In this document: in pieces, positions 5,499 through 9,557 of the stretch | Position numbering within the stretch: the first letter of the stretch is position 1 | How the letters are laid out: each line of letters starts with the position of its first letter | From: CAIKOD01 sp035543455 | Lineage (GTDB): Archaea > Halobacteriota > Methanomicrobia > Methanomicrobiales > Methanospirillaceae | Reading direction: 5' to 3' | Assembly (NCBI GenBank): GCA_035543455.1 | Contig: DATKKE010000038.1 | Coordinates: 1 to 9,557, forward strand | DNA: 9,557 bases | Notes under the pieces: model-generated | Databases searched by the model: none | What the model was told of the DNA's origin: nothing | The model's input: the letters and a program-made list of their open reading frames with translations, nothing else | Made by a program: the position numbers and the translations under genes

Positions 5499-6278
5499 AT
5501 GAGCACAAGTGATTTTGGGAAAACAGGCGCCCGGCTGGCTGCAGCTTTCAGGTTGAATACCCGGCCACTCGTGGTATACGGTGCAGACACGCCCCCTTCC
5601 GGAAGCGTTCATCTCGCTTCGGTGAACCGTTGCTTCGCCATGACGATGTTCCTCATGGCGACAGACGAAGCCCCGCCGGTTGTCCATGTCGGGAGAGACG
5701 ACCATGACGGCTGTTGCCCGGGCGGGATCGCCCACACGGGATTCACCCCCGAGAAGGAGGAGATCTGGTATTTTGTTTCAACGGGCAGGAGCGATATCAG
5801 GGGAGGAGCGGCAGAATACCTGAAATCCTCCCCTGAAATGGTCGAAAAGTCTTTCAGAGCGGTGGGTACGATTACCCCTCCTGGTCCGTACCTTGTCGTA
5901 TCGACCTGCGACGCCCTTCCCGATCCCAACCCAGGTGTCAGGTCTGTGTGCTGCTTCGGGACCGCCGAGCAGATACGGAATATGGCTGCACTCGTCCATT
6001 TCGACCGTGACGATCCCTTCTCCCCGGTAATTGTCCCGTGGGGGCCGTCCTGTGCAACATTTATCAGTTACCCCGCGGGTCTGGCAGCGAATGCCCCGGT
6101 AAATACCGCATTCATGGGCCCGCAGGATCCTACGCAAAATTATGGACTGCCTCCGGATATGATGGCAATGGGAATTCCTGCAGGACTGGCGGTACGGATG
6201 GAAAGGAACCTGGACCGGTCATTCCTAGTAAAAAGACCTCACGTTGCGTTTCCCAGCCATTCGGGGCGGAGGTCATGA
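5499..6278 (+). CDS. DUF169 family protein (COG2043-like), cysteine-rich
   Basis: A 259-residue soluble protein with the look of the DUF169 family: an N-terminal helix and strand (LAAAFRLNTRPLVVYGAD), a conserved Cys region (SVNRCFAMTMF), the GRDDHDGCCPGG segment, and a late VPWGPSCATFISYPAG segment. Cysteines fall at 45, 72, 73, 137, 151, 152 and 185, with two CC pairs. In this family the conserved cysteines suggest a metal, cluster or redox site, but no biochemical role is established, and I do not assign one. No signal peptide or membrane helix is present, so it acts in the cytoplasm. Start at ATG 5499 is backed by GTGAGGG at 5486. It is a single-gene unit; a T-rich stretch at 6317-6330 follows its stop. 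Family assignment is from pattern memory and is good but not certain. Confidence 0.8.
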   Translation: MSTSDFGKTGARLAAAFRLNTRPLVVYGADTPPSGSVHLASVNRCFAMTMFLMATDEAPPVVHVGRDDHDGCCPGGIAHTGFTPEKEEIWYFVSTGRSDIRGGAAEYLKSSPEMVEKSFRAVGTITPPGPYLVVSTCDALPDPNPGVRSVCCFGTAEQIRNMAALVHFDRDDPFSPVIVPWGPSCATFISYPAGLAANAPVNTAFMGPQDPTQNYGLPPDMMAMGIPAGLAVRMERNLDRSFLVKRPHVAFPSHSGRRS

Positions 6279-6316
6279 TTTCCGATGGAGAACGACCCGG
6301 AAAAAAGCAATAATAC

Positions 6317-6330
6317 TTTTTAAATAATTT
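6317..6330 (+). terminator. T-rich stretch after the DUF169 gene, also TATA-like
   Basis: TTTTTAAATAATTT follows the stop codon by about 40 bases and fits an oligo-T terminator. The same bases include TTTTAAATA, identical over nine bases to the aldehyde dehydrogenase TATA box, so the segment may also start a new transcript that covers the repeats at 6372-6477. Confidence 0.4.
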
Positions 6331-6371
6331 TCAGGGGCCTTAAGTCAACGACTCCCGGTATCACGGAGTAT

Positions 6372-6477
6372 CAAGACCGGTACAAGGGTACAGGTTCCGG
6401 TAGACACGGGTGTCATGGAATTAACAAGGCCGGCACAAGGATACGGGTTCCGGTGGCTGGACACGGGCGTCATGGAA
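6372..6477. repeat. Imperfect tandem repeat, two units of about 50 bases
   Basis: Unit 1 (6372-6420) and unit 2 (6425-6477) share CAAG-CCGG-ACAAGG-TAC-GGTTCCGGT, then GACACGGG-GTCATGGAA, with a 4-base insertion (GGCT) in unit 2 and a handful of substitutions. The offset is 53 bases. In unit 1, GACA (6403-6406) can pair with TGTC (6411-6414) around CGGG; the matching pairs are not kept in unit 2, so that small hairpin is not conserved. Confidence 0.7.
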
Positions 6478-6481
6478 ATGT

Positions 6482-6511
6482 ACTACTATCGGTTTCAACC
6501 GGTTCAGTAGT
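6482..6511. repeat. Two-part hairpin after the tandem repeat
   Basis: ACTACT (6482-6487) pairs with AGTAGT (6506-6511), and inside it CGGT (6490-6493) pairs with ACCG (6498-6501) around a small loop, with an internal loop between the two stems. It sits right after the tandem repeat and could be the 3' structure of a small RNA or a shared element at the convergent gene ends. Confidence 0.5.
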
Positions 6512-6591
6512 TTCTCCTGCGGAATAATCTGGTACAAGATATCCACAAAGGGAGAAGAGGGGATTGCCCTGTTTCCCTTACCTGCCCTGGA

Positions 6592-7455
6592 TCAGATCAG
6601 GTTGAAACCGCCCTGGTAGCTGACTGATTTTGAGAAACTGTTGATCAGGCCGCTCGCCGTTGAGGTTTCTGAATATGTAAGGTCTTCAGATTTGACCGGC
6701 GTTCCGTTCACATCACCGGTGGTGGTGTTACGTGCCTCCTGGATGTGGGCTTTCACATACGCCGAGACAGAGCCGATCATCGGAGATGACGTCCCGTCGG
6801 ACAGCGTTATGCCCTTCGATGCGATGTTATAGTTCAGGGTGACCGGGAAGGTCGAATCGGTCCCGACAAACCTGTCGCTTGCTTTCGTCACCGTCGACGT
6901 CAGCGTCGTATCGAACGAGCTGCCCGACTGCACGATATTGCAGAACGGCGGTATGATCGATGATGTAGAGGATGCGAACGGACAGAGTATGGCATCTCCT
7001 GTGTTTGTGGCATTACCAGTTGCGTCAAGGAGAATGTCCTCTGACCGGGTCGCTCGTCCGGTATCGATCGCGATGAACTGGACGTTGGTGTTTGCTGCTA
7101 CATTGCTGCCGTCAGCAATTTTATTTCCTGTTGAGACAGCCATAGACTTCACGAACGTCGTCTGTCCCGAGACACCCATGTACTGGTCATTATACCCGGT
7201 GGTATACTGGACCTGCTGGCTTGCCAACGGGGGACCGATCGCCTGTGCTGCCTGTGTACTGCCGTTTGATGCAGTGGTCCATGCGAGCGAGTCGGTCTCG
7301 GTCACAGTACCCTGTGCCTGGATCGATGTCGAAGTGGAAATTCCCTGAATTTCAGGGGTTGCCGGAATATTACGCTCGGCAGCGGCCACTCCGGTCAATG
7401 CAACAAGCATTGCCATTGCAAGGACGATTACGCCCGCTGTGTTGTGTTTGTTCAT
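6592..7455 (-). CDS. Secreted Ser/Thr-rich protein, function unknown
   Basis: A 287-residue exported protein. A classical signal peptide (basic MNKH, hydrophobic core 8-23, cleavage after the AAA at 24-26) leads to a mature chain of about 260 residues rich in Ser, Thr, Ala and Asn, with a beta-strand-like pattern. Four N-glycosylation sequons (NGS, NAT, NTT, NGT) and a lone cysteine pair (CPF...PFC, 16 residues apart, possibly a disulfide) fit an extracellular place. There is no C-terminal membrane helix or anchor, so it may be released or held by other surface proteins. The start at 7455 is fixed by a strong AAGAGGAGGA site three bases upstream; the frame extends to 7497 but that would place the ribosome site inside the gene. 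I do not recognise a named family; similar secreted proteins with QAQGTVTETDSLAW-like motifs are, as I recall, found as uncharacterised proteins in Methanomicrobiales, but that needs a search. Confidence 0.8.
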   Translation of the reverse strand: MNKHNTAGVIVLAMAMLVALTGVAAAERNIPATPEIQGISTSTSIQAQGTVTETDSLAWTTASNGSTQAAQAIGPPLASQQVQYTTGYNDQYMGVSGQTTFVKSMAVSTGNKIADGSNVAANTNVQFIAIDTGRATRSEDILLDATGNATNTGDAILCPFASSTSSIIPPFCNIVQSGSSFDTTLTSTVTKASDRFVGTDSTFPVTLNYNIASKGITLSDGTSSPMIGSVSAYVKAHIQEARNTTTGDVNGTPVKSEDLTYSETSTASGLINSFSKSVSYQGGFNLI

Positions 7456-7458
7456 GAT

Positions 7459-7468
7459 TCCTCCTCTT
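7459..7468 (-). promoter_or_regulatory. Strong ribosome binding site of the secreted-protein gene
   Basis: The minus strand reads AAGAGGAGGA directly before ATC-ATG. It is the strongest Shine-Dalgarno site in the window and decides the start at 7455 over the upstream in-frame ATG at 7497. It suggests high translation. Confidence 0.75.
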
Positions 7469-7516
7469 ATGTGATTGTGCCCGAATATCCAGAGCACATG
7501 ATATCATAAAACGGAA

Positions 7517-7526
7517 TAATATTTAA
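7517..7526 (-). promoter_or_regulatory. Probable TATA box of the secreted-protein gene
   Basis: The minus strand reads TTAAATATTA here, which would start RNA near 7496 and give a leader of about 40 bases that includes the ribosome site. A second TATA-like element (TTTTATGATATC, 7499-7510) is an alternative that would shorten the leader. Confidence 0.4.
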
Positions 7527-8253
7527 TGAGATTTGTTCGATTACTCTTTAGTTTAAGCGTTTAACCGCAAAGTGCTGGCTCATCGGGGAGATTTATTACC
7601 GGTGAGATGAAACAGGCAACTATCAACCACCCCTGCAAATGCTCCTACATTCCCGGTGGTTGTGACAGCAGGCCTGTGGTGGTACAGCTCCCCGCAGGCC
7701 ATTAATACTCTAATAGTTCGGCACCAGCTATTGATAATACCAATCCGACCTGTTTTGGCTGCCCGATCAGGAGAGGGTTCAAACCCTTGCCATTTCCTGC
7801 TTGAACGTTCAGCCCGTTTCGGAATTGCCGTTCACGGTTACCGTTCAATAAACCGCCCCGGTTCCCAACAGGCGAACCCGGAATTCCGGTAGCCGGTCGG
7901 ATTATTCGCAGGATCCCGGGTCTTGTCGTTGTACCGGAGACGGGACTCGCGATCATATTTCCGCTGACGAACCGACTGAATCACACCATGCCCTGCCGGC
8001 TGCCGGAACGAGTAATGGTATACGGAAATGAGGATTGCCACAGGATTCAGTACATGTCCTCTGTGCACGGATTTCATTTTCAGGCGATATAATTATAGGC
8101 AACCGCAGGTCAGGAAAATGAATCCCTGTCCTCGGAGGGCGTGGATAACCTGAATTCATTATGGATAAATATCAGGGATATTATCTGGCCCCCAAAAAGG
8201 GTAAAGATGAGAGATATTGGTGATATACGGAATCAGCTGGCTCGAAGAAGAAA
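7527..8253. other. Long intergenic region with hairpins and repeated GATATT words
   Basis: No convincing gene in over 700 bases. Short open frames on both strands overlap one another and lack ribosome sites and recognisable domains. Visible structure: TATA-like ATTTATTA at 7591-7598, two neighbouring hairpins (7624-7662 and 7671-7700), a quasi-palindrome at 7774-7787, perfect palindromes CCGGAATTCCGG (7878-7889) and TATAATTATA (8088-8097), and a set of GATATT-like words from 8164 to 8227 before the next gene. GC content is lower after 8090, typical of promoter DNA. Confidence 0.5.
7620..7705 (+). ncRNA. Candidate structured RNA, two adjacent hairpins
   Basis: CAACCACC (7624-7631) pairs with GGTGGTTG (7655-7662) over 8 bp around a 23-base loop. 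Nine bases on, 7671-7679 pairs with 7692-7700 (nine pairs, one G-U) around a 12-base loop. ATTTATTA at 7591-7598 would place an RNA start near 7620, just before the first stem. No T-run follows closely, so the 3' end is unknown. The pairing is seen; transcription is inferred. Confidence 0.25.
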
Positions 8254-8259
8254 GATATT
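8164..8259. promoter_or_regulatory. Repeated GATATT words upstream of the surface-protein gene
   Basis: GATAAATATC (8164-8173) and GATATTATC (8177-8185) form an imperfect palindrome. GATATT or GATATA recurs at 8213-8218, 8222-8227 and 8254-8259. The first and second pairs each have a 9-base offset. The last copy overlaps the probable TATA box. The set could be operator sites or only AT-rich promoter DNA. Confidence 0.35.
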
Positions 8260-8260
8260 A
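8254..8260 (+). promoter_or_regulatory. Probable TATA box of the surface-protein gene
   Basis: GATATTA follows a purine-rich AAGAAGAAA, a BRE-like context. An RNA start near 8283 gives a leader of about 25 bases that includes GGTGA at 8298-8302. Confidence 0.4.
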
Positions 8261-8297
8261 ATCAGGAATGTTAAAGGTACTTTACAATGGTACAGCC

Positions 8298-8302
8298 GGT
8301 GA
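8298..8302 (+). promoter_or_regulatory. GGTGA ribosome site of the surface-protein gene
   Basis: GGTGA is a common archaeal Shine-Dalgarno form. It lies four bases before ATG 8307 and seven before ATG 8310; the spacing slightly favours 8310 and excludes the upstream in-frame ATG at 8268. Confidence 0.5.
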
Positions 8303-8309
8303 CAATATG

Positions 8310-9437
8310 ATGAGAAAATTTGCCCTGATCATCCTCGCAATTGCGCTTATTATCACCAGTGCATCTGCGTACGAGGTTATTCTCTATGCGCCGGACTCCC
8401 TCCAGGTCGGTAACCCGGTCCTCGTAAACGGGACGACGGACCTCCCTCCCGGTGTAAGCCTGAACATCGTTTTTTCGAGGGAATACTTTGGATCCGAGCC
8501 GGTTTCAAATGAAACCGTGGTCATACAGGGTAACGGGGGTGGGAATAACAGTTTCAGCCTTGATTTCAGCACTGTGGGGCTTCCCCCGGGGCAGTATAAA
8601 GTTGAAGTGGCACCAGTCCATGATTTCTCATTCCTCGGGGATTCGGTAACCCTGAGATCGGTGACGCTGGTCGATCGATCGGGTGAAATTACCTTCGGTT
8701 CACCGTTAAAAAAACTGGATGACGGTACCCTCCAGGTTGCGGGCACCGATGAGATGCTCAAGAACGGCGCAGTCCAGCTGACAATAACGGATCCGGACGG
8801 GATCGTGGTGTTCGGACCCGAATTTATTCCAACAAATATGTTCGGGGCATTCTCAAAGTCACTTTCCATCCAGAAGACAGGTAATTACAGCGTCAGTTTT
8901 GCTGACAGGACAGGACTCATCACCAATATGACCTACAGTATCTTACCAAAACCCGTTCCAGACCTGATAATCGCCAGGGTGACAGCGACGCCGACCCCTG
9001 AAAAGCCTGCAGTATCTGCCAGTTCATTCTCCAGCCGGGAAAATCCGGCCGTCTTTGTGATCGTCTCCAACCCGGGCACCATCCTGCTCCGGACTTCGAC
9101 CGGCATCGACTGGGTTCTGGCGTATCAGTCGCCGGATGGGAGTATCCACCGGGTAAATAATGCGGGTACCCTCGATCCGGAAACCGTTACCCTACAGAGC
9201 GACGGTAATATGACCTGGGTGGAGGTGTATCCTTACAAATTCGATGAGAATGGCACAATTACACTCTCTGCAGAAAATGCGGTTGGCGTCCAGGCAGACG
9301 GCAGCGGTGCCGGCAGGTTTATGCCCGAAACTACTGCTGTTCCCGGGAATGTTCAGACGACCCCGTTGTCTCCGCTGGTGACTGCCGGTGCCCTGGCGGC
9401 TTTGGCAGTGTTCCGTATCAGGGCAATAAAACGATAA
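8310..9437 (+). CDS. Secreted, C-terminally anchored surface protein (S-layer-like)
   Basis: A 375-residue exported protein. Signal peptide MRKFALIILAIALIITSASA is followed by a beta-rich extracellular part: a domain starting YEVILYAPDSLQVGNPVLVN with the pattern NGTTDLPPGVSLNIVFS...GLPPGQYKVEV typical of Ig-like domains in methanogen surface proteins, a second beta region at about 125-220, a short Thr/Pro linker (ATPTPEKP) and a third region to about 330. Seven N-glycosylation sequons are present. The end (TTPLSPLVTAGALAALAVFR then IRAIKR) is a Thr/Pro stretch, a short hydrophobic helix and a basic tail, the three-part layout of an archaeosortase-type or membrane-anchor signal. It probably sits in the cell envelope; binding partner unknown. 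Start 8310 rests on the GGTGA site and the signal peptide; ATG 8307 adds one Met. It is read alone and ends convergent with the right-edge gene. Confidence 0.85.
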   Translation: MRKFALIILAIALIITSASAYEVILYAPDSLQVGNPVLVNGTTDLPPGVSLNIVFSREYFGSEPVSNETVVIQGNGGGNNSFSLDFSTVGLPPGQYKVEVAPVHDFSFLGDSVTLRSVTLVDRSGEITFGSPLKKLDDGTLQVAGTDEMLKNGAVQLTITDPDGIVVFGPEFIPTNMFGAFSKSLSIQKTGNYSVSFADRTGLITNMTYSILPKPVPDLIIARVTATPTPEKPAVSASSFSSRENPAVFVIVSNPGTILLRTSTGIDWVLAYQSPDGSIHRVNNAGTLDPETVTLQSDGNMTWVEVYPYKFDENGTITLSAENAVGVQADGSGAGRFMPETTAVPGNVQTTPLSPLVTAGALAALAVFRIRAIKR

Positions 9438-9447
9438 AACTCTCAGT

Positions 9448-9557
9448 TCATCCCCTTATCCCACGATATAAACCCTCTTTTTTTGCGCAGCCGACCGCAA
9501 AGGCATATTCTTCAGCGGTGATCGACCTGTTCATCTGCCTGATGACGGTGTTGTCAG
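9448..9557 (-). CDS. C-terminal fragment, possibly a radical SAM protein
   Basis: A minus-strand frame enters from the right edge and gives 35 residues to a TGA at 9448-9450: DNTVIRQMNRSITAEEYAFA, then VGCAKKEGLYRGIRG. The NR-x-IT-x-EEY-x-x-A-x-x-x-A-x-x-x-GL pattern recalls the C-terminal tail of radical SAM proteins related to pyruvate formate-lyase activating enzyme; this is from memory on a short piece and is tentative. The catalytic CxxxCxxC part would lie outside the window. It converges with the surface-protein gene, leaving only ten bases between the stop codons. Confidence 0.5.
   Translation of the reverse strand, partial: DNTVIRQMNRSITAEEYAFAVGCAKKEGLYRGIRG
9478..9484 (+). terminator. 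T7 terminator of the surface-protein gene, inside the convergent gene
   Basis: T7 on the plus strand, 41 bases after the stop at 9437, preceded by AT-rich sequence. It fits archaeal termination. On the other strand it encodes the Lys-Lys pair of the right-edge gene, so the surface-protein transcript would run antisense into its neighbour's end. Confidence 0.45.

Larger units (their letters stand above)
6279..6591. other. Convergent gap with tandem repeats and hairpin, possible small RNA
   Basis: Between the converging genes ending at 6278 and 6592 lies no ORF of note. It contains TTTTAAATA at 6318-6326, two imperfect tandem copies of a 50-base unit (6372-6420 and 6425-6477) and a hairpin at 6482-6511. 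The T-rich part (6317-6330) can equally serve as terminator of the DUF169 gene. The bases after the minus-strand stop at 6592-6594 are CT-rich on that strand and may end its transcript. Confidence 0.55.

Noticed and set aside
6372..6477. Two repeated units could suggest a minimal CRISPR array.
   Set aside because: The units are adjacent, about 50 bases long and imperfect, with only four bases between them; there is no repeat-spacer pattern and no cas gene.
7456..7497. ATG start at 7497 for the secreted protein.
   Set aside because: It would bury the strong AAGAGGAGGA ribosome site inside the gene and put polar residues ahead of a perfect signal peptide.
7771..7790. GGGTTCAAACCC resembles the T-arm of a tRNA.
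   Set aside because: The arm does not close as five proper pairs around a seven-base loop, and no acceptor, D or anticodon arm lies at the right distance upstream.
7878..7889. Perfect palindrome CCGGAATTCCGG.
   Set aside because: A single 12-bp palindrome with no second copy or adjacent promoter is not enough for a regulatory call; it is recorded only as part of the gap.
7702..8159. Several overlapping minus-strand open frames of 68-84 codons.
   Set aside because: They overlap each other in different frames, have no ribosome sites and give Arg/Pro/Gly-rich products without any recognisable pattern.

Overview
The window looks like a stretch of euryarchaeal chromosome, most likely a methanogen of the Methanomicrobiales (Methanoregula/Methanosphaerula type). 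This is inferred from archaeal TATA boxes 25-50 bases before starts, short or absent 5' leaders, purine-rich or GGTGA Shine-Dalgarno sites, oligo-T stops, a DUF169 protein, a zinc-ribbon/TPR protein, and two secreted Ser/Thr-rich proteins with many N-glycosylation sequons. No database search was possible, so the taxon is an inference.

Layout, left to right: (1) the 3' end of an unrecognised plus-strand gene (2-121). (2) A 600-base gap with GC-rich hairpins, inverted repeats and one possible 25-residue ORF. (3) A minus-strand membrane protein with a bacterial-type PH domain (725-1330). (4) A divergent plus-strand four-helix membrane protein (1701-2096). (5) A 700-base gap holding a 10-bp palindromic motif twice, exactly 100 bp apart, then a GC-rich block with no convincing gene. 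(6) An aldehyde dehydrogenase with all catalytic residues (2814-4238), read from its own TATA box. (7) A convergent minus-strand zinc-ribbon/TPR protein (4437-4916). (8) A 580-base gap with a very AT-rich core and two hairpins. (9) A DUF169 cysteine-rich protein (5499-6278). (10) A gap with a 50-base imperfect tandem repeat and a hairpin behind a TATA-like box. (11) A minus-strand secreted protein (6592-7455). (12) An 850-base gap with twin hairpins and an array of GATATT words. (13) A plus-strand secreted, probably C-terminally anchored surface protein (8310-9437). (14) The 3' end of a convergent minus-strand gene (9448-9557), possibly a radical SAM protein.

The genes do not form an operon: almost every one sits alone with its own promoter and gap, and orientations alternate. 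About 38% of the window has no supportable coding sequence, high for an archaeon, so it reads as an accessory or eroding region carrying cell-envelope proteins (PH-domain membrane protein, four-helix protein, two secreted proteins) and two soluble enzymes or enzyme-like proteins. No tRNA, rRNA, CRISPR array, transposase or complete mobile element was seen. The best leads for something undescribed are the structured intergenic segments at 6318-6512, 7591-7700, 5207-5271 and 283-552, each with a TATA-like box in front of, or inside, a set of repeats or hairpins.
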